Source: G963717155 sp963717155 (GTDB taxonomy: Bacteria > Actinomycetota > Thermoleophilia > Gaiellales > JALYLC01). Taken from it: a stretch of DNA of 64,000 nucleotides. Position 1 is the first letter of the stretch; every line of letters starts with the position of its first letter. Positions 1 through 9,170 of the stretch are shown here, piece by piece. The notes beneath the pieces are model-generated. The model saw only the letters and a list, made by a program, of their open reading frames with translations, was not told the DNA's origin and ran no database searches. The stretch lies in NCBI GenBank assembly GCA_963717155.1, contig OY970326.1, positions 2,294,001 to 2,358,000 on the forward strand, read 5' to 3'. Both the position numbers and the translations under genes were made by a program.

Positions 1-312
1 CTGACGCTCGTCTTCTCCGAGTTCGGACGGCGCGTCGGCTCGAACGACTCCGGCGGCACCGATCACGGCGCCGGCGGGATGATGCTGCTCTCGGGCTCGG
101 CCGTGAAGGGCGGGCTCGCCGGCGAGTTCCCCACGCTCCCGACGACCGACGTCACGTCGTCGGACCTGACCGTCAAGACCGACTTCCGCTCGGTCTACCA
201 GTCGCTCATCTCCGAGTGGCTCGGCGGCGACCCCGCCGCGATCCTGCCGGGCGGCCCATACCCCGGTATCCAGCGCTTCGATGGAGGCACGTCGCTCCTG
301 AAGGCGGCATAG
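1..312 (+). CDS. DUF1501 family protein, C-terminal end (5' truncated by window)
   Basis: The frame is open from the first base to a TAG stop and gives about 103 residues. It contains the TLVFSEFGRR and TDHGAGG segments typical of the C-terminal part of DUF1501 proteins, an alkaline-phosphatase-like superfamily often exported by the Tat system and often paired with DUF1800 genes. The Asp-His of TDHG matches a conserved metal-site segment of the family. The N-terminus lies outside the window, so signal peptide and partner gene cannot be judged. The next gene starts 32 nt downstream in the same direction, so the two may be co-transcribed. The family assignment is fairly sure; the biochemical role is not known. 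Confidence 0.8.
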   Translation: MTLVFSEFGRRVGSNDSGGTDHGAGGMMLLSGSAVKGGLAGEFPTLPTTDVTSSDLTVKTDFRSVYQSLISEWLGGDPAAILPGGPYPGIQRFDGGTSLLKAA

Positions 313-344
313 CTCCCCCGCGAGCCGCATCGCGCTCAACGCCC

Positions 345-782
345 GTGCGCACCCCCCGCAGCACCCGCCCGGCGAGCGTCGTCATCCTGATGGCGCTCGC
401 CGTCGCGGGGGCCGCGATCGCGGCGACCGCCCCGCCGTTCGTCGCGCGCCACCACCGGCTGCAGGTTCCGCCGCCGCCGACGCCGGTGCTTCCGTCCTCC
501 CTCGCCGTGGACGAGTCCGAGTACACGCTGCGCCCATCCCAGATCGTGCTTGCCGCGGGAGAGGTCAAGATCAACGTCTACAACCGCGGCATGGACGACC
601 ACGACCTCACCCTCGTGGACGGCAACGGAGTCACCCAGCAGGTCGGGGTCAAGCCCGGAACGTCGGCGACGCTCGTCGTCCCGCTCAAACCAGGGACATA
701 CCGCCTTTTCTGCTCGCTGTTCGAAGGAACACCCGAGTCGCACGACGCGCTCGGCATGCACGCCACGATCGACGTCCGCTAG
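345..782 (+). CDS. Exported cupredoxin-like copper protein
   Basis: This 145-residue protein has an N-terminal arginine-rich stretch and a hydrophobic segment (about residues 10-30), which reads as a signal peptide or membrane anchor. A Pro-rich linker and a single cupredoxin fold follow. A full set of type-1 copper ligands is visible: His86 in MDDHDL, then Cys123, His133 and Met138 in the C-terminal loop (FCSLFEG...SHDALGM). Such proteins carry single electrons outside the membrane. I chose the GTG at 345 because earlier starts would overlap the DUF1501 gene by almost 100 nt; an ATG at 390 is a weaker alternative that would cut into the signal peptide. Redox partner unknown. Confidence 0.8.
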   Translation: MRTPRSTRPASVVILMALAVAGAAIAATAPPFVARHHRLQVPPPPTPVLPSSLAVDESEYTLRPSQIVLAAGEVKINVYNRGMDDHDLTLVDGNGVTQQVGVKPGTSATLVVPLKPGTYRLFCSLFEGTPESHDALGMHATIDVR

Positions 783-797
783 CCAGGAGCCCATATC

Positions 798-1217
798 GTG
801 ATCACCGAAATCGGGTACGCCGCGCCGCCGAAGCTGGTACCGCTCCAGGAGCCGCGGCCGTTATCGCACCGCGAGCGCGAGCTGCTGGAGTTCCTCGTCG
901 ACTCGTGCGAGTCTGACGAGCTGCGAGAGCAGGTCGCGCAGGCAGAGGTCGTGGCCACCTGCTCGTGCGGGTGCCCGTCCATCGGACTGAGGGGCGACGG
1001 GCCCGAGGTTCCTCGCGATGCCATGCGAGGCCTCGGCGATTTCGACCACGACGATCACGCCAGGCTGACCGCTCGCGGGCTGAGCGCAGGCGAGCGTCCC
1101 GTCGAGGTCGCGCTGCACGTCTCGCTCGGCCGGATCTGGGAGATGGAGGTCTGGTCCGGTGCCGAGGGCGACGTCGCCTTCGATCTGCCTGCGGTCGATA
1201 CGTTGCGCACCGCCTAG
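798..1217 (+). CDS. Conserved hypothetical protein with a CSCGC motif
   Basis: A 139-residue soluble protein starting at GTG, with an AGGAG ribosome site 9 nt upstream and 15 nt after the cupredoxin stop. It has a helical N-terminal part (about residues 20-50), then a Cys-rich CSCGCPSIGL segment (about 55-64) that could bind metal, and an acidic C-terminal half with a predicted beta-rich part. I do not recognise the family. Its last four bases overlap the end of the convergent gene on the other strand, so this is the end of the rightward transcription unit. Confidence 0.6.
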   Translation: MITEIGYAAPPKLVPLQEPRPLSHRERELLEFLVDSCESDELREQVAQAEVVATCSCGCPSIGLRGDGPEVPRDAMRGLGDFDHDDHARLTARGLSAGERPVEVALHVSLGRIWEMEVWSGAEGDVAFDLPAVDTLRTA

Positions 1218-1513
1218 CCGGACTGCACGATCTCGGCGATGCGCAGCTCGACGTGCGCCTGCAGGGCCTCGAGCGCTCCGAGCTGCTGACGTCGACGGGC
1301 GATCAGGGCCGCGTCGTCGTCGCCTGTGCCATCGTCGGCCATGACGCCGACCGCCTCGAGCAGGGCAGCACGCCGGGCTCCCAGGGCCGCGCGCGCGTCG
1401 TGCTCGAGGACTGCCCACGCCATCCGCAGCCGGGCCGCCTCGAGGTCGTCCGAGAGCCGATCGGCGTGCCGCGCCAGGCGGTCGGCGTACAGCTCGAGAT
1501 CCAGTCGATCCAT
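1214..1513 (-). CDS. Small helical hypothetical protein
   Basis: A 99-residue protein, almost entirely Ala/Arg/Leu/Glu, predicted as long alpha helices with likely coiled coil (starts MDRLDLELYADRLARH). No catalytic motif is visible. I place the start at the ATG at 1513; a longer frame to 1669 would run inside the nth coding sequence and gives an unconvincing Pro/Ala-rich extension. It lies just downstream of nth (10 nt gap) in the same direction, so it may be the last gene of the addB-addA-nth operon. Function unknown. Confidence 0.55.
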   Translation of the reverse strand: MDRLDLELYADRLARHADRLSDDLEAARLRMAWAVLEHDARAALGARRAALLEAVGVMADDGTGDDDAALIARRRQQLGALEALQAHVELRIAEIVQSG

Positions 1514-1523
1514 GCATCCGAGC

Positions 1524-2246
1524 CTACGGCTCGGAGGTGTCACCGCGTGCGCGCCGGGCGTTGCGAGTTCGTGCCGGAGTGCTACCGCCGACACGCGCTT
1601 GCCCTTCGGGGCACAGGGATAGCAGCACGCATCCGTCACAGCGTGGGCTGCGCGACTGGCAGACCGCACGGCCGTGTGCGATCAGGAGGTGCGTGAACAG
1701 CGTCCACGACCGGCGAGGAACCAGCTCGAGCAGGCGCCGCTCGACCTTGACCGGGTCGGTCTCCGAGGTGAAGCCGAGACGGCGGACGATGCGCCCGACA
1801 TGGGTGTCGACGGCGATGCCCTGGGCCACGCCGAAGGCGTTCCCGAGCACGACGGCGGCGGTCTTCCGCCCCACGCCGGGCAGCTTCACGAGCTCGCCGA
1901 GCTGTCTCGGCACCTCGCCGTCGTACTGCTCGACGAGCAGCGCCGCGGCTCCCCGCAGCGCCCTCGCCTTCTGGTTGTGGTAGCCGGTCGGGTAGATCAC
2001 GCGTGCGAGCTCCTCCTGGCTCGCGTCGGCGAAGGCCTCGACGTCGGGGTAGCGTGCGAAGAGCCCCGGCGTCACCTGGTTGACGCGCTCGTCGGTGCAC
2101 TGCGCCGAGAGGATCGTCGCGACCAGGAGCTCCCACGCCGAGCCGAAATGGAGGGCGATCCCGGCCTCGGGGTAGGCCTTGCGGAGGCGGCGGAGCACGA
2201 TCGACATGCGACGGCGCTCGGCATCGTCGGTGATGGCGGTGCTCAT
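1524..2246 (-). CDS. nth: Endonuclease III (bifunctional DNA glycosylase/AP lyase)
   Basis: This 240-residue protein has every landmark of endonuclease III, which removes oxidised pyrimidines and cuts at abasic sites in base-excision repair. The helix-hairpin-helix LPGVGRKTA lies at residues 122-130 with the catalytic lysine at 128, the catalytic aspartate is Asp147 in AVDTHV, and the C-terminal [4Fe-4S] loop has Cys196, 203, 206 and 212 (C-x6-C-x2-C-x5-C). The ATG at 2246 overlaps the stop of the upstream addA-like gene by 4 nt, so the two are translationally coupled in a repair operon. The last 25 residues are a basic tail not needed for the fold. Confidence 0.96.
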   Translation of the reverse strand: MSTAITDDAERRRMSIVLRRLRKAYPEAGIALHFGSAWELLVATILSAQCTDERVNQVTPGLFARYPDVEAFADASQEELARVIYPTGYHNQKARALRGAAALLVEQYDGEVPRQLGELVKLPGVGRKTAAVVLGNAFGVAQGIAVDTHVGRIVRRLGFTSETDPVKVERRLLELVPRRSWTLFTHLLIAHGRAVCQSRSPRCDGCVLLSLCPEGQARVGGSTPARTRNARRARGDTSEP

Positions 2247-5200
2247 GCGAGTCGCGGCCCGGCGCAGATCCGGTCGAGGGCGCCGCAGTCCCCGCACACG
2301 CGCGGTGAGGGGCGCGGCGCGAAGCCCGACCCTCGCAACCGCTCGATCGCGGCCTCGACGGCCGCGGTCAGGGTGGGCTCGTCCTCGGGCACGTACGCGG
2401 CTCGTGACACCGCGTCCGAGCGCTCGAGGAACGCGAAGGCGACGTCGACGGAGGAGGCGCCGCCGCGCAGCAGCGCCAGCGCGTATGCCTGCCGCTGCAG
2501 CTCGTACTCCTCGGCCACGAGCTCGTCCGGGGAACGATCGCCCAGCCGCGTCGTCTTGTAGTCGATCACGAGCATCGACCCGTCGGCGCGGCGCACCAGG
2601 ACGTCGAGCACGCCCCGGAACACCACGCCGTCCACGGCGAACGCGAACGGCTGCTCGTGGAGCGCGCCGCCGGAGGCGGCGACCTCGGCGGCGAGCGCCG
2701 ACTGCGCGAAGGTCGAGCCGAACGCCTCGATCCGCGCGCGGTCCTCGTCTCCGACCGATAGCCCGAGAAACGCGTCGAGATCGAAGTCGCTCCGTCCCTC
2801 GAGCATCGCATGGACGGCGCGACCGACGTCGAGCGCTCCGAGCGAGCCGTCGCCGGCCCCCGCGCGCGACACCGGTGCGAGTCCGAGCTCGCGCTCGACG
2901 AGGTACCGATACGGGCAGCGCTCGTGCAGGGCGAGCGCCGTGAACGAGAGGCTTCGCGGCACGTGACGAGGGGCCGTGGGGAGCGGCTCGAGCGGATGGA
3001 GGTCGGGAAGCTCGGGTCGAGCCGGCGCCGTCAGGTCGTCGAGCGGGAGTGCGAGCTGGTGAACCGACACGACCGCCGGTTCGCCTGCCTCCTCGCCCGA
3101 GTCGGACCCGGCCGGGCGGTGGATCTGCACGCGGATCACGCTGTCCGCGCCTACTGGCTGCAACACCTGCCCCGCAGGCATGCTCGCGAGGTCGAGTCCG
3201 AGCGCGTCCGCCAGCCAGCGGATGGGCGCCTCGTCCGTGGTGCGCGCGTTGATGCCACCCGAGACGATCAGGCGCTCGCGGGCGCGGGTCATCGCGACGT
3301 AGACGAGGCGGCGCCCCTCGGCGAGCTCTGCCCTCACCTCGTCGTCGCGCAGCAGGCCCCACAGCGGCGGCGCGACCAGCGTGCCTGCCGGCGACGGGAT
3401 GCGGAACGCGAGTCGGCCGTCCGCAGGCGCGAGCAGGTCGGGCACCTGGAGGTTCGGGTCGCGTCCCGCGTCGGCGAACGCGACGATGTCGAACTCGAGA
3501 CCTTTGGCCGCGTGCACGGTCATGATCCGTACGGCGTCGACCTCCTCCTCGGCGAGCACGGCCTCGGGCTCCTGCGCGGCGAGCTCGGCGAGCGTGTCGA
3601 CGAGCGCCAGGAAGCCCGCAAGGTCCGGCCCGCGCAACGCCTCGTAGTCGCGCGCCAGGCGTATGAGCTTGCGCACGTTCGCGTAGCGCCGGCGCCCGTC
3701 GCTCTGCGCGAGGCACGCGAGGTCGTAGTCGTGCTCCGAGACGATCCGCTCGAGCAGATCGGTGATCCCGATCCCCTGCGCCGCCTCGACGAGCCGGTCG
3801 AAGCGCTGTCTGAAGGCTTTCATCAGCCGCGCGTCGTCGTCGGACAGGCCATCCGGAAGCCCGTACTCGAGGCCGCGGAACAGCGCGGTCTGGGCCGCGC
3901 GCCGAAGAGCGTACAGCCCCGCGTTCGAGACGCCGATGAGCGGAGACGCGAGCACGGTCAGAAGCGCGCGATCGTCGTAGCGGCTGCGCAGGAGACGCAG
4001 GTACGCGCACAGGTCCGAGACCTGCTGGCGGCCGTAGTAGCCACCGCCGATCGCGCGATGCGTATCGAAGCCCGCCTGGCGGAGCGCGGCCTCGTACAGC
4101 TCGGCGTCGGTGCTCGCGCGCAGGAGCACGACCATCCCCGACTGCTCGTGCCCCTCGTCGCGCAGCTCGGCGAGACGCGCGGCGAGGGCGATCGCCTCGT
4201 GCTCGCGCGCGTCCCCGATCTTGCCCGGCTCGTCGACGACCAGCAGCTCGAGTGCGACCCCGTCGGGAGGAGCCGGGGCGCTCCCGCGCGCGAGGAGCCG
4301 CTGGAACCCGTCGTCGAACACGCGGCCGAAGATCTCGTTCAGGACCGCGACGAGTGGATCGGACGAGCGGAAGCAATCGTCCAGCCGGACCACCGTCCCG
4401 GCTCCGGCGCGCCTCCGGCGGAACACCTCGACGTCCGCATCGCGGAAGCGGTAGATGCTCTGGCGCTCGTCGCCGACGTAGCAGCGCTCGGCGTCGGGCC
4501 CGGCGACCAGCTCGAGGATCGAGTCCTGCAGTGCATTGGTGTCCTGGAACTCGTCGACGAGCAGGTGCCGGACGCCTTCCTGCACCGCCGCTCGCGCGTC
4601 CGCGTCGCCGACGAGGAGATCGCGCGCCCTCAGCTCGAGATCCGCGAAGTCGAGCGCCGCCCCCGCGAGCTTGCGCGAGGAGTAGGCCCGATCGAAGCGC
4701 TGGACGAGCCCGACCACCTGCGGATGGAGGACCCGCACGAGCTCGATGCGCGCCGCGGACTCGAGTGCGGCGAGCTGCTCCTGGTAGGCGCCGAGGACCG
4801 CGGGGGCGTTCTTGAGCCGGAAGGCGGCGAGCTCGACGAGGTCCTCGGCGGTGGCGGAGCGCAGCAGCTCCGCGAGCTCCGCGGCGCGCTCGCCGTTCCT
4901 CGCAGCGCCGACCGACGGCCGCTCCGCGTAGTACGCGATCGCCACCTGCGCGCTCGCCGCCAACGCGGCTCGCGGAGCGTCGAGGTCGACCGGTGGCGGC
5001 GGCTCCGGTGCGAGGTCGAGGCCGCACGACAGCCTGCGCGCGCGCAAGCGCACGACGAGCTGTCGCAGCGGGACTCCACCGAACGCGGCGAGCAGATCGA
5101 GGGTCGCTCCCTCGTCGCTGTCGGCCGCCTCGGCGAGCGCCTGCTCGAGCGCCTCGCCGCGCACGATGGCAGCTGACGCCTCGTCGAGCACGCGGAACTC

Positions 5201-5530
5201 GGGATCGAGCCCGAGCGCGAACGCGTGCTCGCGCAGGATCGAGCCGCACAGTCCGTGGATCGTCGATACGCGAACCCGATCGGCGCGATCGGGAGCGCCC
5301 GAGATCGCAAGGCGCTCGCGCAGCCTCTCCGCGAGCTCGCCGGCCGCGCGCTCCGTGAAGGTGACGACGAGGATCGCCTCGGGATCGATGCCGTCCTCGA
5401 CGGCACGCGCCGCGCGCTCGACGAGCATCGTCGTCTTGCCGCTTCCCGCGCCGGCCGAGACGAGCACGACGCCTCGCGCGTCGACCGCCTCCTGCTGTGC
5501 AGGACTGAGATCGATCGCGAGATCGATCAT
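2243..5530 (-). CDS. addA: AddA-like ATP-dependent helicase/nuclease (UvrD family with C-terminal PD-(D/E)XK domain)
   Basis: 1095 residues. The N-terminal half is a superfamily 1A helicase: Q-motif region, Walker A AGAGSGKT (residues 26-33), Walker B VDEFQDTN, and the late motif VHAAKGLEFD. The C-terminal part is a RecB-type nuclease with GVLDVLV followed by VIDYKT. Together with the upstream AddB-like protein it should process double-strand ends for RecA loading. Unlike well-studied AddA it also has Cys residues placed like an iron-sulfur nuclease: one in ALHERCPYRY before the nuclease and C-x2-C-x6-C at the very C-terminus. The start at 5530 overlaps the addB stop by 4 nt. It could equally be called a UvrD/AdnB-like subunit; the operon partner favours AddA. 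Confidence 0.85.
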   Translation of the reverse strand: MIDLAIDLSPAQQEAVDARGVVLVSAGAGSGKTTMLVERAARAVEDGIDPEAILVVTFTERAAGELAERLRERLAISGAPDRADRVRVSTIHGLCGSILREHAFALGLDPEFRVLDEASAAIVRGEALEQALAEAADSDEGATLDLLAAFGGVPLRQLVVRLRARRLSCGLDLAPEPPPPVDLDAPRAALAASAQVAIAYYAERPSVGAARNGERAAELAELLRSATAEDLVELAAFRLKNAPAVLGAYQEQLAALESAARIELVRVLHPQVVGLVQRFDRAYSSRKLAGAALDFADLELRARDLLVGDADARAAVQEGVRHLLVDEFQDTNALQDSILELVAGPDAERCYVGDERQSIYRFRDADVEVFRRRRAGAGTVVRLDDCFRSSDPLVAVLNEIFGRVFDDGFQRLLARGSAPAPPDGVALELLVVDEPGKIGDAREHEAIALAARLAELRDEGHEQSGMVVLLRASTDAELYEAALRQAGFDTHRAIGGGYYGRQQVSDLCAYLRLLRSRYDDRALLTVLASPLIGVSNAGLYALRRAAQTALFRGLEYGLPDGLSDDDARLMKAFRQRFDRLVEAAQGIGITDLLERIVSEHDYDLACLAQSDGRRRYANVRKLIRLARDYEALRGPDLAGFLALVDTLAELAAQEPEAVLAEEEVDAVRIMTVHAAKGLEFDIVAFADAGRDPNLQVPDLLAPADGRLAFRIPSPAGTLVAPPLWGLLRDDEVRAELAEGRRLVYVAMTRARERLIVSGGINARTTDEAPIRWLADALGLDLASMPAGQVLQPVGADSVIRVQIHRPAGSDSGEEAGEPAVVSVHQLALPLDDLTAPARPELPDLHPLEPLPTAPRHVPRSLSFTALALHERCPYRYLVERELGLAPVSRAGAGDGSLGALDVGRAVHAMLEGRSDFDLDAFLGLSVGDEDRARIEAFGSTFAQSALAAEVAASGGALHEQPFAFAVDGVVFRGVLDVLVRRADGSMLVIDYKTTRLGDRSPDELVAEEYELQRQAYALALLRGGASSVDVAFAFLERSDAVSRAAYVPEDEPTLTAAVEAAIERLRGSGFAPRPSPRVCGDCGALDRICAGPRLA

Positions 5531-8443
5531 GCGCGCGCCACCCTGCAGATCGGGTGCGCGTCGCACCAGGAGGGACACTGGTGGTCGGGCGGGTCGTGTC
5601 GCACGTCCCCACGCCTGATCCGGGCGACCGCCGTCTGCGCGGTCTCGACCGCCTCGGCGACGATCGCCCAGAAGTCGGCCTCGTCGAGGTAGTCCTTCGG
5701 CGCGAAGCCCTCGATGCCGTCGCGCTCGGAATCGCGCAGCAGGCCGCGGGTCGTCCCCTTCTTGATGCCGCGATACACGCCACCCACCGGCTCGAGCCCG
5801 AGTCGGTCGCGCAGCGCCAGCATGTACAGCGGAAGCTGGAGCCTGCGGTTGCGCCGGATCTCCTCGGCGCTCTCCGCATTCGTCGACTTGTAGTCGTGGA
5901 TCAGACCGCGCGCGGAGACCGGATCGACGTCGATCCGGTCGATCCGGCCGGTCACCGAGAAGCCACCGAGCTCGAGCGGGTCGAAGCTCTGCTCCAGGTG
6001 GCGCGGCTGGAAGCGGTGTGGCAGCGCGGCCTCGCTCCGCAGGAAGGACGCGAGCTGACGGCGCAGCGCGTGGCGCAGCTCCGAGACCGCGAGCGATCCC
6101 TGTGGCAGCGACAGGGCGTCGACCGCATCGTCGACCGCACGCGTGAGCAGCGCCTGTGCGGTCTCCAGCTGCTCGGGCACGACCCCGTCCGTCCCGAGCT
6201 CTGCGGGCAGGCGCTCGAAGAAGCGCTTGAGCGCGTTGTGCATCGCGCTCCCCGCGAGCCGGGCATCGACGCTGCGGTCGACCTCGCGTGGACGCAGCAC
6301 GCGGTCGACGAACCAGCGCTGCGAGCAGTCGGTGAACACCTCGAGCTCGGACGCCCCGAACGTCCGCCTTGCGGCGAACTCGGCCAGCACGGCGGGGTCG
6401 TCGATGCGCGTTCCTCGTGCGAACGCGCCGCGCGCGCGGGCGATCCGACGCGACCAGCCCGGGACGGTGGCCGCGATCCGGCGCGCCTCGAGCGCGTCTG
6501 CTCCCGCGAGCGATGCGAGGGCGCGAAGACGCTCGCGTTCGGAGGGCGCGTCGACGAGCTGGTGCGTGAGGTCGCGGAGGCCGAAGCGCTCGACGGGTGG
6601 ACAGCCGTCGCCGAGGGCCTCGCGCACCTCCGTCCAGAAGGGCGATGCCTCGCGCGGTCGGCCGTTGTCGTCCACTGCGCGGCGGACGAGCATCGCCTGA
6701 CCCCGCGCGCTCGTGAGCGCGGCGTACAGCAGGTAGCGGTCTGCGGCTGCCAGATCCGGACGGACGACGGGCAGCCCGCGTCCCGCCAGCGCGCGCCGCA
6801 GGCTGTCTCCGAGCAGCGCGTCCGGGCGCGGACGGCGAGGAAGGCGCCCCGCCTCGAGCCCGAGCATGATCACGGTCGAGACCCGGTGCGTGCGCGCCCG
6901 CCTGAGGCCGACGACGCGAACGCGACCCGAGGGACGGTCGTCGCCGAGGCGGACGCTCGAGGCCTCGAGCGCCGCGACGAGCTCGGCGGGCGTTGCCGCC
7001 TCCGGGAGTCCCGCGAGCGATCCGGCGACCTCGCGGGCGGTGCGCCACCCACCGAGCGCGATCGCGGCATGCGTGTGCGGCTCGACGCGCGCGTCCAACC
7101 CGAAGGCGGCGGCCGCCGCGCCGTCGAGGATCTCGCAGAGCGCCGCGGCGGGATCATCCGACTCGCGCAGCTGGTCCACGGCGGCGAGCGCGCGCGTGCC
7201 CTGCTCGCGCAGGAAGACGTCGACGTCGACGGGCTCCAGGCGGCCCTGTCCACGCACGCGGCCATCCCACTCGTCGACGCGCGGTCGGGCGAGTCCGGAC
7301 GCCGACGAGCGGAGCCAGGCGAACAGCTCGTCTCGGCCGCCGCGCAGCCAGCTGTAGCGACAGAGTCCCGAGAGCGCATGGCCGATCGGAGTCTGGGACA
7401 GCGGCGTGCGGGTATCGAGCGCGTACGGGACATCGACCGAGGACAGCGCCGAGGCGATGGTCGTGTGTGCGGCGTCGCCGGTGGGAAGCACGATCAGCAC
7501 CTCGTCCGGGGCGATTCCGGCCCGCAGCGCGCGCGCGGTCTCGGCAGCGACCACACGCGCCTCGCCTGCTGCACCGGCGACCTCGAGCAGACGTACGCCA
7601 CCGTCGGGCGAGACCGGGCCTTCGGGTCGGCGCGCCGCGAACAGGCCGCGCTCGAGCGCGATCAGCGATGCACGCTCGACGTAGCCGACCGGCGGCTGCT
7701 CGATCAGCTCGCTCGGCGCGCGCCGAGAGGCGCTCGAACGTCGCGGTGGCGGCGGCGAACGCATCGCGTCCGGGCTCGAACGGAAGCGCGACGGTCGCCG
7801 ACGCCCGCGCGGCGATCGCCTCGACGAGGCTGCACTGGGCCGAGCGGAGCTCCTCGAAGCCGTACACGAGCAGTGGTTGCGACCCCCACGCCGACAGCTG
7901 AGCCGCGACCCGGCGCCCGGCCTCGGCGACGCGAGCCGACGGATCGAGCGTGCCGCGCTCGATCCCCTCCCGGCCCCAGGCCGCCACCAGGCCCGCGACG
8001 GCGCGCGCGCGCGGCGGCGCACCGACCGCCGCGAGCTCGCGCTCGAGCAGCTCCGGCTCGATGCCCGCCTCGGCGCACTCGTCGACGAGGCGCCCGAGCG
8101 CGGCCGCGAAGCCGGGGGTGCGCGCGGACGCGCCGAGCGCCGGCGGAGCCGCGCGCACGGCGAGCCTGCGCAGGTACAGCGCGCGCACGGGCGCGGGAAG
8201 CGCAGGGCGCGCGCCGCCGGTCCGCACCAGGATGCGCTCCGCGAGACCCTCGAAGGTCGTGACCAACCCGCCGAGGAGCACACCGGCGCGCTCGGTGAGC
8301 TCGCGCTCGAGCACCACGCGCTCCGGCTCGTTCGGCACGACCAGCACCGGGTCGTGCCCACGTCCCGCCTCCGCGAGGAACTCCCGTACGACCAGCCCGA
8401 GCTTGCCGCTCCGGGCCGGTCCTACGATCAGCCGGAGCGCCAC
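5527..8443 (-). CDS. addB: AddB-like PD-(D/E)XK exonuclease subunit, frameshifted as sequenced
   Basis: Two frames together encode one AddB-like protein of about 970 residues. The first part (8443 to about 7720, GTG start) begins with a degenerate nucleotide-binding loop GPARSGKLG and an inactive helicase-like domain. The second part (about 7720 to 5527) continues with helicase-like segments and ends in a nuclease with GRIDRIDV, HDYKST, and an iron-sulfur set made of Cys in FTDCSQRW plus three Cys in the last 20 residues. The frames join inside CTCGGCGCGCGCCGAG (7713-7728), a perfect palindrome; one surplus base there would explain it. Either a sequencing compression, a real mutation, or a programmed shift. 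The partner gene addA follows with a 4-nt overlap, which argues that the gene is alive. Confidence 0.78.
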
Positions 8444-8453
8444 GCGAGCGTGC

Positions 8454-8756
8454 TCACGCCTGCGTCTGCGGCGGCGGCGATGCCAGCACCTGCTCCTCGA
8501 CCAGCTCGTTCACCTTCGCGATGCTGTCGCGGTACGCGTAGTTGATCTTGATGAACGGCTCCCACTTGTCGGGCACCGCGTCCTCGGGGAAGATCGCCTC
8601 GACCGGGCACTCGGGCTCGCACGCGCCGCAGTCGATGCACTCCTCGGGGTCGATGACCAGCATGCGGTCGGACTCGTGGATGCAGTCCACCGGGCACACG
8701 TCGATGCAGGACTTGTCCTTCACGTCGATGCAGGGCTCGGTGATGATGTACGTCAT
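8454..8756 (-). CDS. fdxA: 7Fe ferredoxin ([3Fe-4S][4Fe-4S])
   Basis: 100 residues, a usual length for actinobacterial FdxA. The cysteine spacing matches the 7Fe type: Cys9, Cys17 and Cys50 would hold the 3Fe cluster, and Cys21, Cys40, Cys43 and Cys46 the 4Fe cluster, with Cys25 as the free one. The C-terminal extension (YRDSIAKVNELVEEQ) is typical of this class. It carries low-potential electrons in the cytoplasm, for example to cytochromes P450 or oxidoreductases; no such partner is in the window. Its ATG overlaps the stop of the upstream receiver-like gene by 4 nt, so the two are coupled. Confidence 0.93.
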   Translation of the reverse strand: MTYIITEPCIDVKDKSCIDVCPVDCIHESDRMLVIDPEECIDCGACEPECPVEAIFPEDAVPDKWEPFIKINYAYRDSIAKVNELVEEQVLASPPPQTQA

Positions 8757-9118
8757 CTCGGGGTCGCTCCGGAGCTCGAGGGGTCGTGAGACGGGGCGGT
8801 CGCGAGTAGCTCGTCGACCAGGGCGGGCAGGCGCTCGGCGATCGCGGAGCGTGCAACGACGCGATCGAAACCCGCCTCGCGTGCTCGACGCAGGGCCTGC
8901 GGCTGCTCGTGGGAGCCGAACCCGAGCGTGCGCGCCGGACGGAGCAGGCGGAGCGCGTCCACGGGATCGACGTGCTCGACGTCGCAGATCGCGATGTCGG
9001 ACGCCGACGGCTGCTCGCCCGCGCGCGTCCGCGTGACGTCATGCCCGAGGTGCCGCAGGGTCACCTCGATGCGCGAGTACGCGAGCAGGTCGGCTCCGTG
9101 TACGAGGACGCTGGCCAC
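8753..9118 (-). CDS. Degenerate receiver-like (CheY-fold) protein
   Basis: 121 residues with a beta-alpha pattern like a response-regulator receiver: MASVLVHGADLLAYSRIEVTLRHLGHDV, then an acidic IAICDVEHVDP segment where the phosphoacceptor Asp would be, and ARSAIAERLPALVDELL at the end. The first acidic pair is missing and the conserved lysine is replaced by arginine in VVARSAIA, so phosphorylation is doubtful. No output domain. It is translationally coupled (4 nt overlap) to the ferredoxin downstream. Family membership is by fold impression only; the function is unknown. Confidence 0.6.
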   Translation of the reverse strand: MASVLVHGADLLAYSRIEVTLRHLGHDVTRTRAGEQPSASDIAICDVEHVDPVDALRLLRPARTLGFGSHEQPQALRRAREAGFDRVVARSAIAERLPALVDELLATAPSHDPSSSGATPR

Positions 9119-9170
9119 GGCGTCAGCGTATCGCAGCGACCGCGCGCGGCCTCCCCACCCACGCGCGTCT

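Noticed and set aside
2810..8262. Very long open frames on the plus strand opposite addA and addB (788 and 902 codons)
   Set aside because: They are antisense shadows typical of GC-rich DNA; translations are Arg/Glu/Val/His-rich without domains, while the minus strand encodes clear helicase and nuclease domains.
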